From Pelargonium x hortorum (taxonomy: Eukaryota > Streptophyta > Magnoliopsida > Geraniales > Geraniaceae): a stretch of DNA of 21,324 nt. The stretch is taken from positions 1-21,324 of the forward strand of contig JAYMTJ010000116.1 in the NCBI GenBank assembly GCA_036897525.1, in the 5' to 3' direction. Both the position numbers and the translations under genes were made by a program. The notes under the pieces were generated by a model. The model had not been told where the DNA came from, made no database searches, and saw only the letters and a program-made list of their open reading frames with translations. Positions 1 through 9,100 of this stretch are shown in pieces; the first letter of the stretch is position 1, and every line of letters begins with the position of its first letter.

Positions 1-200
1 AGCTCGACGCCAGCAACGCCACCTCCTCCACACGTTATTGCTTCGAGCACAACCACCTCCGCCAAACACCGTATGCCACGCCTACTCCACCTCCGCCGTC
101 GTCGAGAAACATCAGATCTGAGAATGTCGTCGCCGAATCTGGTCTCGTCGACATCTCTCCAGATCCACGTCGCCGCCGCGCGTGGTTTGGGCTAGTTCAT
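1..200. other. GC-rich segment, possibly a gene fragment or transposon end
   Basis: This segment is much richer in G and C than the AT-rich DNA that follows, with many CTCC, CCGCC and GTCGTCG runs. Plus-strand frame 1 is open from the window edge to a stop at about 195, giving some 64 codons rich in Ser, Thr, Pro and Arg. The minus strand has an ATG near 153 with about 40 open codons. Neither product resembles a family I know. It could be the end of a gene lying to the left, a captured gene fragment inside a transposon, or a 5' leader. The nearby TTAGGG run and the repeat at 546-728 favour transposon-associated DNA, but that is inference. Confidence 0.3.
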
Positions 201-201
201 G

Positions 202-217
202 TTAGGGTTAGGGTTAG
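202..217. repeat. Short telomere-like TTAGGG run
   Basis: Two TTAGGG units followed by TTAG are visible. The unit is the six-base form, not the seven-base TTTAGGG typical of plant telomeres. Such short runs occur in plant leaders and promoters as well as in old repair scars, and two units are too few to argue for an interstitial telomere. Confidence 0.5.
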
Positions 218-230
218 AATATGAGTTTGC

Positions 231-545
231 GTCAGAATTTGTTCAATTTTCAACCATATTTTGTGTAATTTTTGTATTGTTTGGATGATTGATTCTTGAT
301 TCGGTAATTTTTTTTGTTCATTTGATTACTTTGCTTGGATGAATTTAATAGATAAAATCAAGAATATACTAAAAATCCGACAAACAAACTCAAATTCCGG
401 CAAAAAAAAAAAAATTGACTTTCGGCAAATAAAATCCAGTCTTCGGCACCTGAATAATATTTAACCGGTTGCCGTCTTTCCGGAATTTTCAAACATTCAA
501 GATGAAGTATGAATTTTCTTCAACAATTATAAGAATGGTAAAATG
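231..545. other. AT-rich spacer with no recognised feature
   Basis: This is AT-rich sequence with homopolymer runs, including a 13-base A run near 401-413. The motif TTCGGCA / TTCCGGCA recurs a few times around 395-450. I see no reading frame, RNA gene or paired repeat that I can support. Confidence 0.4.
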
Positions 546-728
546 AGTATTTATAAACATTAACCAGGTCATGTGAGAGACATGTGAGGAAAAAGAGTAT
601 TTTCCGTTAGATTTAACAGAAAAATGGGTATGCGCAAGTTTGAGGTGATATGTGCTAACATAAATTCTTGAGGGGATATATATGCAAAACCGTCAAACTT
701 TAACGGGTTTATGCAATTAACCCCTAAA
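546..728 (-). repeat. Probable dispersed repeat
   Basis: Read on the minus strand, the segment starts AGGGGTTAATTGCATAAACC and continues with short modules such as ATATCCCCTCAA, CATATCACCTCAAACTT and AAATCTAACGG. From general knowledge of plant genomes, this wording (TTAATTGCA plus 'ccc/ctcaa' and 'taacgg' modules) recurs in many dispersed, non-autonomous elements. No terminal inverted repeats or target duplication could be fixed here, so the family and exact ends are open. It lies directly upstream of the CPN10 promoter and probably sets its outer limit. Confidence 0.35.
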
Positions 729-772
729 AAAAATTCTCATCCAAAATATTTTTTAAAAAGAAGAAAAAAAAG

Positions 773-855
773 GGCCCAATTGAATATGCTATGGGCTCAA
801 AAACCAGATTAGACAATAAATAACAACACTACATATGGGCTACAGTCTCGGCCCA
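773..855. promoter_or_regulatory. Cluster of four site II elements upstream of CPN10
   Basis: Four copies of the TGGGCC/TGGGCT core are present in either orientation: GGCCCA at 773-778, TGGGCT at 792-797, TGGGCT at 836-841 and GGCCCA at 850-855. Site II elements are bound by TCP-family factors and are enriched in plant promoters of genes for mitochondrial, ribosomal and cell-growth proteins. They lie 180-265 bases before the CPN10 start codon, the usual distance, and fit a mitochondrial chaperonin gene. Confidence 0.65.
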
Positions 856-900
856 TGAACCTATTATCTGATAATTACGAATTTGCCACACGAGTCTCTA

Positions 901-916
901 AAACCCTAAACCCTAG
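901..916 (+). promoter_or_regulatory. Double telo-box of the CPN10 promoter or leader
   Basis: Two overlapping telo-box units, AAACCCTAA then AAACCCTAG, are directly visible. Telo-boxes commonly act together with site II elements in plant genes expressed in dividing cells and sit near the transcription start. Here the box is about 45 bases after the last site II element and 120 bases before the ATG, so transcription probably starts around it. No clear TATA box is seen, which is usual for this promoter class. Confidence 0.6.
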
Positions 917-1037
917 ATCCTTCTGCAACCATCCAGACTCCAAACCAGAGATCGAATCTCAGTTTTAAACAGATCGGTTTCACGTAAGCTACGATCGAAT
1001 CAGCAGCGAAGAACCAGAAAATTTCTAGTAGAGAGAA

Positions 1038-1629
1038 ATGGCTAAACGCTTGATCCCGACCCGAAACAGATCCCTGGTGGAAAAGTTCTTCCCTCCGTCC
1101 AAGCCCGCCGCCGGTATTCTCCTCCCGGAGAAAGCCGCATCGGTAACTCAAAATGTTCCGATTATCGCTTCCATTTTCTCAAATTTTAACGTTTTTATGG
1201 ATTTTCTTATTTGTGGATTTGGTGTTGATTGTTCAAATTTAGCTTAACTCGGGGAAGGTGGTGGCTGTGGGTCCCGGAGCAAGGGACACCACCGGAAATT
1301 TGATTCCGGTGGCCGTGAAAGAAGGAGACACCGTTCTTCTGCCGGAATATGGAGGCACACAAGTAAAGCTCGGCGATAAAGAGTATGTGCTCTGTTTTGC
1401 TCTCCCTCTTTTTGTACATTGTATTGTTAATCTTGTGCATTAGTTTTTTGGGAAACATTTGATATAAATGTTGGAAATTTCACCAATAATGTTTGAAATA
1501 TCATTGATAATTGTTGATAATTTTGTGCAAGTAATTTTACATGTAACTCACATTCGCAAGTATATTGTTGTCTTTTGTAGGTACCATTTGTTTAGAGATG
1601 ATGACATATTGGGGACTCTACATGAGTGA
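1038..1629 (+). CDS. CPN10: Mitochondrial 10 kDa co-chaperonin (CPN10, GroES family), 3 exons
   Basis: The gene encodes the heptameric lid that caps the CPN60 folding chamber in the mitochondrial matrix. Coding exons are 1038-1142, 1243-1382 and 1581-1629, with GT-AG introns and a clean join to a 97-residue protein, the usual length for plant CPN10. The protein starts MAKRLIPTRNRSLVEK, carries the mobile-loop sequence GILLPEKAAS (residues 26-35) that binds CPN60, then LNSGKVVAVGPGARD and the core VKEGDTVLLPEYGGTQVKL, and ends YHLFRDDDILGTLHE. This matches Arabidopsis CPN10 closely along its whole length from memory. The second donor, GTATGT after GA, is required to give GluTyrHis across the junction. 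The import signal is the uncleaved basic N-terminus typical of the family. Residues 17-20 (FFPP) differ from the more usual VxxP. Otherwise the gene looks intact and single-domain. Confidence 0.95.
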
Positions 1630-3700
1630 GTGATGTTCATTGTTCTTTTTGGATTTGCATTGGGATTTTGAGGATCAGTTATTTGATGTAGTAGTTAAGA
1701 TTGGTGTTAAACATTTGAAATAATATGCTTGATGGATAATGATCTTTTGGATATTTGATAATAGCGAGAGTCTCGTGCAGTGAATCGTCTCTTATAATTG
1801 TTTGCATAACTTGCTAAGGTTCGATTTGTTGTCTATTTAATGACTACTTGATTGGTCTATTGTCTTATTTACAAGTTCTCTTGGTGTGAATGTTCTAATT
1901 ATGCATTGGTTGTGGCTCGTGACATGTGACTATGGTATTAACCATCATGTATCACAAACACGAGATGATTTAAGCGTGTTTATAAACATATTTATGATTG
2001 TGATGTGTGTGTTGAAACGTCACATAAAATCTTGTGATGGTTGTTGGATCTGAAAATGTATAATTCGGGTGACATGATTGCACTAAAATAAATATGCCTA
2101 GACTATTAGTCCACAATCACTAGTTAACCTCTTCATTGTCTCTCTCATCTAATTTACTTTCCTCACATTGCCATGTTCTTTGTTGCATGTTTATATCAAT
2201 CGATCTAATCTATAAAAAGTGAAAACAGAGATTATATTACATATAAATTGCAACTCTTCTCATATTTTGTTTAGTCAAAACATGACATACTAACATAGAT
2301 TGTTGAATGTATTGTGTTTGCGTTGTGTAAATTGTGGGTCTGATCAAATTGTTCTGTGTGTTGATTTGATCAGAATGGAATAAGTTTGGATAAAAACAGG
2401 CCGAATTGGTCAAACTGGATTGTGCAGATTGTGCACACCTGCATGTCCAATGGACACGGACGGCTGTAGCTGAGCCCCTACACATCTAACTTGATTTTTA
2501 ACTTGGTCTAAATTCACTTATGAGTTTACGACTACTTCATTAGATAATTTGTGTGTCTAAAACTTGTATGTATCCTCACATGTTCATAACTCATAACCAG
2601 ACTGTGATTGAAAAATCAAACCAAATTTAGGCAACATTCATAGCACCAAATTGGGTAAAAAGGATTTTATAAGGAACAGAGAAACTTAGAGAGGCAGAGC
2701 CTCAGAGTATATAGGTTTTGAGTGGACATTTAAGGACAACTTGATCTGGCTTAGTGAAATGAGCCCTTTTTAAGTAGGACTCTAAGAAAAAATTCAACTA
2801 AAAATACTAGTTTTGTTACTAAAATGGGAGACCATAAGGGAACAATGTTGCTTAGACCTAGCTTTTCTACCACTTAGCCATAACATGGTGTTGCTTATTT
2901 GTTTACTTATTATTTGTTTTTGGTATCTTTGAATTCATTACTTAAAAGAGAGAAAATAAAAGATCAAAGTTGTTTTGTTACATGATAGTAGTTAGCCACT
3001 TGTCCCTCAAACTCTAGCCAAAAAGTTTATAATAGTTCCATATAGATGAGGATCAATCAACCATGTGAAAATGGTCAAATGCTCTTTGTTAAATTATTAC
3101 AAAATTATCTTATTCACATGTACATGTGTTCTTATAGACTTCTTGTAGATTAAACAACATATAAGGTGGGAGAGTAATCAACTATGGAGCTTGAGTGCTC
3201 AAATTTTAATTAATTGCCATTTATTTGGTATTCAATGATAATAATAAAATGTTATTATAAAATAAAAAATATAAGTCTTGAGGTTTATAGTATATATTAA
3301 GTGAATGATAACATGATGTATCATTGCAATTATTTGTATGCGGATCCCCGCTTGTTAGGAAATATTCTAACTCAAGAGGTGGCTCGGTCAAAACGAAAAA
3401 TCTGTTGATTTTGAATATTGTTTTTTGAAAGAAAGTTAGATCTAATGTAATGTTTTAGTCACAAATTTACTAAAGTGTATTTTCAATTATTGAATTTTGT
3501 TTGGTGTTTTTATAACATTCTCTTACCCATTTCTATCTTGAAGGGAAAGCTTGATTCTGATGCATATAGTATCAAAAAACTTTATGAGTTAAAACAAATT
3601 AATCGCTGTGATTGTGGGCCAATTGGTCAAAGGGTGTGTGACAATAATTGTAAATTGTTTGTTCCCACTAATTTATTATTTACTTCTCATCACATCTCTA
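1630..3700. other. Spacer between CPN10 and the small gene at 3850
   Basis: The first 200 or so bases should hold the CPN10 3' UTR. The rest is AT-rich with scattered stops in all frames. The open stretches present (for example 2237-2485 on the minus strand and 3475-3741 on the plus strand) show no family resemblance, coding periodicity or plausible splice partners. Apart from one hairpin at 2339-2374 I see no tRNA, repeat or gene here. The last several hundred bases are presumably the promoter region of the small gene. Confidence 0.5.
2339..2374. repeat. Perfect 11-bp inverted repeat (hairpin)
   Basis: The left arm TCTGATCAAAT (2339-2349) and the right arm ATTTGATCAGA (2364-2374) are exact inverse copies around a 14-base loop. 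It is too short for a microRNA precursor by itself. It may be a chance palindrome or the remains of a small transposon end. Confidence 0.5.
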
Positions 3701-3789
3701 ATCACATATCATTAATATCAAAAGGTGACAAATCTAAGTAACATGAGATGTCTAGTGTCCACACACATAAATACAAAAGCTATTTCCAC

Positions 3790-3796
3790 TATAAAT
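3790..3796 (+). promoter_or_regulatory. TATA box of the small gene at 3850
   Basis: A TATAAAT motif lies 54 bases upstream of the ATG at 3850. That predicts a start of transcription near 3820 and a leader of about 30 bases. The in-frame upstream ATG at 3748 lies before this TATA box, so it should not be transcribed. That decides the start codon in favour of 3850. Confidence 0.6.
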
Positions 3797-3849
3797 GCAA
3801 GCACCTACATGTGATTTCCAGCATAGCCAAAACACCATCTTCTTCATCA

Positions 3850-4801
3850 ATGGCTAGAATCTCCTTCTCTAGTGACTTTCTTGACACCCAACAACAAGCC
3901 ACCAAGCATGACTACAGAGAAGCACCAGTCTCCTCTGATTTTGAATTCTCTGTCACAAACAACACAACCTTGACCATCAACAGTACTAGTACTCATGCTG
4001 ATGACATCTTCTTCAAGGGCATGTTGATGCCTAGAAAGATCATGACTCTGAGAGATGAGCTCATGGCTGGTGATGATGAAGATGGTGATGGTGATCTTGA
4101 GTTTGGTCATGGTGTGTTGCCTCAGCTGCCCAAGATTTGTGGGAGGTGGAGGGAGAGATTGGGGCTCAGGAGGCCTCAGGTTTTTGTGTCCAAAAAAGGA
4201 GGAGATCATGATGAGAAGAAAGATGGGTTGTGCTTGGGTGGGATTGTTGAAGACGAGATCAAAGGAGATGTGTTTGTTCTTGGAGATGCCATTTTTGACA
4301 AGAAAACTACTATTAAGGTAAGATTTCTTGAAAATGTTCAATTTAGTTACTATTTGAGTTGAGAAAGATTGTTAATTAAGTTAGATTCAAATGGAGTTGA
4401 GCAACTCAGACTCCCTAAATGAAATGACTTAGCATTTGCTTCTTTTTGTTGCCGGATTTCAGTATTCCTTCTTTCCATATTTGGCGATCAATTGTGTTTA
4501 GCTTGGCTTCTGTTGTCACTAATCTGTTTTAGCTTCATCTCTATTTTGATTTTGTTGGCTCTTGTACAAAAGATGTTATTTATAAAAGTACCGTTTGCTG
4601 ATAAAAATCTCAACCGTTTATTCAAAACTATGTCAATTAGATGGCTGAGAAACATTATATTTAACCTCATTAAAATCCACTACAATGAACCAAATCATGT
4701 TGTTTAATTAGTAAATAGAAATCTTGTAGATTGTGTAACATGGTGAATTTATCAAAGTCTTTAATTGGGTTTGTTGTTGGATGCAGGAAGCATGTGAATG
4801 A
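3850..4801 (+). CDS. Uncharacterised plant protein, 160 residues, 2 exons
   Basis: Coding exons are 3850-4317 and 4787-4801. The donor AAG|GTAAGA and acceptor ATGCAG|GAA are both good, and the second exon adds only Glu-Ala-Cys-Glu before TGA. The protein begins MARISFSSDFLDTQQQ. It has a DFEFSV segment near residue 33, an ADDIFFKG segment near residue 57, a short acidic run (GDDEDGDGDLEF, about 79-90) and a basic RWRERLGLRRPQV segment near residue 105. There is no signal peptide or membrane segment, so a soluble protein is likely. The 'FEFS ... AD(D/E)(I/L)F(F/Y)xG ... P' pattern recalls membrane-associated kinase regulator (MAKR) and DUF1645-type plant proteins, but the resemblance is short and I do not assign a function. 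If the intron is retained, the frame runs 14 codons further and stops at 4362. Coding status is well supported by the TATA box, composition and splice sites; the role is unknown. Confidence 0.8.
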
Positions 4802-6149
4802 GCTGTGGGAGGTAATATAAGAATTTCCATGATATTTTCTATGGGGTGGTGGTTGGATCTGTTTTCTCTTTATTTTAATTTTTATGCTAATTGATTTTAA
4901 CAAGAATAGATAAATAGAGATATTTGACTATAATTAAATGTTGTACTTGGCTGTTCCTGTTCTGTACAAATGTTTGTAATTGAGTTTTGGTCTCAAGTAT
5001 TTTATTATTCATTTATTTTCATGTTATTTGTGTTCATTGACACCAAAAATGGATACAATTGCTACTAAAGCTGACAATTTGTACACATGTTGTGTTGAAC
5101 AACACAGCAGATATAGATGTTGTGCCGAAGCAGAACGGTCCAAAACCAAACACAACACGTTCAACGCGATTGACAAACATATGTAAAATTATACATTTAA
5201 GTGTCACATGACTAATTAACCGTGAGTGCATGTTTACACGATTACAAAATGTGTAACCCCAAACACATTAATTTCATATTGTATTCGTCTAAGGACAACC
5301 TAGGAGAAACAAAAACAATCCAAAACATCAAAACTGTCCAAGACTTAATGACAATGTGAAAATATACCAAAAAAGTATTGAAAATATGTGCCACCCAACA
5401 ACACAGCTTCAAATTCTGAGACAAAACAAAGAGTTGAACCATAAGTTGGTGCCTAGGTGCACTCATGGAATCATTCGCGACGCATGAAATGCAACAACTG
5501 AGATACAGCATTATCGAGCATTAACAAAACGGAAGAAAATGAAGCTCAACAGTATATGCACAACACGCTGCAACTTTATACATTAATGAAGCTTTAACGA
5601 ACAAGAGAAAGACTGTATCCTTTGCTAGGCAAATTGTGTAATCCAAATCTGTACAAAAACTCTAAGCACCCTGGGATATTTACACTTTGTACAAAACTTA
5701 CCATCTTTTGACGGGAAAGAATCAGTTTGATGTTTTTTTTTTTACTGTACATCTGCAATCAATCAACAAGTAGATTCAGCTTATCAGTTTTCAAAATTAG
5801 AAGCTTCAAGTTTCAAAATTTATACAATTATCACTCCCTACATGTAATATACTACCCACTAACTCGGACAATTGTCACTTCTTTTCCTAGAGTTTGAATA
5901 TCAAAAATCCAAAATATATTAATACAAAAACTGCTGTTCTGTACAAGAGGCTTGACTCACATTATACATGTGTGCATTCACAGTGGCAAGGCTCATCAGT
6001 TACAGCATCTTCTGGTCTGAAGAATGCGAGTGTTGATCCTCTGCATAATAGTTGAATAACAAAATTTATATATATGTAAAAAGCGCAAGAGAATTTTACT
6101 CATATGAAGGTAGAAGATACAATACTTGATATTAACTGCATCGTTGTAT
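4802..6149. other. Convergent 3' region of the small gene and ATG2
   Basis: The left part should hold the 3' UTR of the small gene; TGTACAAATG and TGTAATTG near 4963-4980 look like plant polyadenylation far-upstream elements. The right part should hold the ATG2 3' UTR, read on the minus strand. Within it a minus-strand GTATTG (6125-6120) and a TTATGCAG acceptor ending at 6041 could define an 85-base intron after the ATG2 stop, which is speculative. A small palindrome, TGTGTTG-AA-CAACACA, sits at 5091-5106. I see no further gene or RNA in the segment. Confidence 0.45.
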
Positions 6150-9100
6150 TTATTCCTGAGGCCGAGCAGGACCCATATATTTCTCCATGGACTCTTTCTT
6201 ACGTTCAGGATCAAGGCTGCAAGAGTACGTAGTTACAGTAGGGTTTCACAAATACGTTTTCATTTATCAGAGCAAGTGAAATAATATGAAAAGATGGAAC
6301 TGACCTATTTCTGAACCCAAGAAGAGTATAATGTGCAGCACTCATACAAGCAGAAGCTGGAGCTATAGCAGCTGCGGGAACAGCTCGAACAGCCGTTGCC
6401 AAAGCAGATCCAGCACTAGCTCCACGATAGTATTTTTTTAATGGAGTTCGAACCAAAGCAGATGCAGTTTTACCCAGGCCATCACTAAGACTTTCATACG
6501 CCTATCAAATTAAATTTATTAGTACTTAGAAGAACCAACATGCGCACTTCTTTTCATAGCAAACAACAACTGAAAACCCCCAAAATGATGAACATGCATG
6601 CGTATATGTACGTGTATGCGTGGACAGTCAAAATGATGAACATGTATTAACAGCCCTGTACTTGGAACGTTGGAATATTCACCTGTTGAAGACCTTGTTG
6701 GGCGTCTTTGGGTTGATTCGATCTTACATTTGTCTTCGTCCTGCTACGAACAGTCCATGGTACAGAAGGTGGAATTGTAGTAAGAATATATTCTGCCTGA
6801 AGCAAAATATCATGAGCCCCTGCCGCCAGATGTACCCCAAGACCAACAGCTTCAAGTGAAATACTTCTAAGGAATGCAATTGTACCTAGAGACAAAGTTG
6901 CTTTGTTGTAGTCACACATCTAAAAGTATAGTTACACAAGTGAAAAGGACGATAAAAATGAAACTTCAAACATATTAGATAACTGGATAAGCTTTTCCTT
7001 GTGTAATTACAGCTACTGATCCATGCAACTTGTTCAACTATTATGAAAACAAAGAAAAAAACTAGATCTAGAAGAGGGTAAAATCTAAAAGATAATCATA
7101 AAATGTGCTTTTTAGAAATTATTCAGTAAATCCATGAAAATCCTCTTTCCTGAAGAATCTATTTCTCAAATTAAATAATGTTCATATACAAACCAAAATT
7201 CATCAATTCAAACATGAATTTAGAGAGGTCCACTATGTCCAAACATATAGTGTCTCAGTTACAGCTTACCTCTTTGCATTCCCTTGAGTAATCTGCCATC
7301 CCTCCGGTAGTTCTCAACTGGCAAAGTAACCAGCTTTGCAGCACCAGCACCAACAGCAACCAATGATCGGATGGTAGGAAGGCCTTGCAACACTTTATGA
7401 ATCTACAAATGGATTAAAATGAATACTCAATACCTTGGAAAAGAATAATAGAACCTCAACATCCTCCGAATGTATAGTAAATGTATAGAATACCTGGTTC
7501 TGAGAAATATCTTCCAACCACTCCCCTAAGATTGTTTCACATACACTGCCCCAACCATAGATTCCAACAGCATTAACATGTTTGAGCTGTAGCTCAACAC
7601 CCTATATCAAAAGTTAGTTGAAAGTATATTAGAACATTACTTTCACCATTCCTAAGCAAGCATCTTTTTGTACCCAAGTCATTTTCAGAAACTGATAATA
7701 GTCTATAGTAGGCTGATTGAATGATATTTTTAAAAGGATAAGAAAAATAATTTGCCTGAGAAAGATTTTTTTTATCGGAATGAACGTAATATGATGACAT
7801 TACCAAATAATTAGTTTCCACGTCATCTATTAGAGCGTAATATTCACAATCTATACATACCATAAAAACTGAATAAAAAGTTTGATAAAGACCAAAACTT
7901 TAACAAGGTTAAATGAACAGAGTATTTACCTTCCAAGGAACAAGGTTAACAAGTTCCACATACTTCCCTCCTCCTAGTGCTGCTAGATCAACACGACGGG
8001 GACTGTAGTCAACCCGAACAAGAACAGGCCATATATCAAACTTCTGAAAGCAAAAAAAAAGTTTCGCCATGAATAGACCCGTCTCGATCCAAACAGAAAA
8101 GCGCCAAAGGAAGGGAAGGAAGACATTTTCACAATCAAATAGGCAAAGAAGAAGGAAGGAAAGACAATCACTTGAATAATGGCTTTTCAATTGTCAAGTT
8201 AGGCCTGACAACTAAGTGAATAACATTTTATTTTTAATCCAATAACAGATAGAATTTAATAGTATGGTCAGAATGCATCTCATATAAAAAAAGATGTGAG
8301 CAACTCTAAATGCAAGTTGAAAGTTGAAACTGAAGCACCAGTGGAAAAGATCCAAGAAGAGTTAAGAAAAAAATTGATACCAAAAATAAATTCAACATAA
8401 CTTGCCTGAAAATAAGGAAGCAAGGCTTCTTCAGCGATGGTATTTTTTGTTGGTGAGAAAGATGAATCACATGAGTCCTGATTATAAGCTAGAGACTGGT
8501 CAGCCGGCAAGCTTGTAGACCCAAAATAGCTGATGAGAAAATCGAGTTGGGACTGGTGAAGATGCAATAATATTGGAAGCAAAGCAATGCGCAACCTGAA
8601 AGAAAAATGAAAAATTAGCGCCCAGGTAGGACTGCACTTCATTTTTATCACTCATCACCGTACGTCCCGTCATCCATTCATCCTAACAAGTTTCACCGCA
8701 TGCCAATTATGTGTTGAAAAAGAAACAAAAGATATAAGCAAACATTATTGATACCTATATTCCTCAAGAGGAGTTAGAGGATCTGGTCTGACAGCTTCTA
8801 AGTCAAGCCTGAACCATTTTGAAGAGGATTCTCTAGGATGATCTCTTGAAGGATAATAACCTAGCACCTTTCAGTTGCAAAAATATATAATTCAAATACT
8901 GTCTCTGCAAAAGAAAAGTGAAACTTATTTGAGGACCAGAATTTACTTACCAGTTTCCAAGGTGCATCTATGCTCTTGTCATACAAATGAATATCTTTGA
9001 CTGAGAGAGAAAGCTTAGATGCAAATATTCCACCAACTGGAAAAACATCGTACTTGCACTCCATGCCAGATAATGCAAGTTCTAAGCATACAGCTGAATC

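Noticed and set aside
202-217. Interstitial telomere
   Set aside because: There are only two TTAGGG units, in the six-base form, which is too short and the wrong unit for a plant telomere relic.
2237-2485. Minus-strand open frame of 82 codons in the spacer
   Set aside because: It has no family resemblance, no splice partners and low-complexity composition; it fits chance in AT-rich DNA.
3748-3849. Upstream in-frame ATG extending the small protein by 34 residues
   Set aside because: This ATG lies before the TATA box at 3790-3796, and the added residues look like translated leader, so the start at 3850 is preferred.
3847-4341. Long minus-strand open frame opposite the small gene
   Set aside because: It is antisense to a spliced, TATA-driven plus-strand gene with clear coding features. 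The frame is a shadow of its codon use and has no promoter or family match.
5091-5106. Palindrome TGTGTTG-AA-CAACACA as a regulatory hairpin
   Set aside because: The seven-base arms are expected by chance at this scale, and nothing around it suggests an RNA gene.
5242-5511. Minus-strand open frame of 89 codons downstream of ATG2
   Set aside because: It lies beyond the ATG2 stop, probably in or after its 3' UTR, and shows no recognisable domain.
8401-8410. Possible GT donor to replace the GC donor of ATG2 intron 7
   Set aside because: No nearby GT keeps the frame while giving the conserved PYFQ-KFDIW join; GCAAGT after CAG fits the known GC-donor consensus exactly.
8280-8651. Minus-strand open frame of 123 codons
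   Set aside because: It is exon 7 of ATG2 (8595-8406) extended into both flanking introns, not a separate gene.
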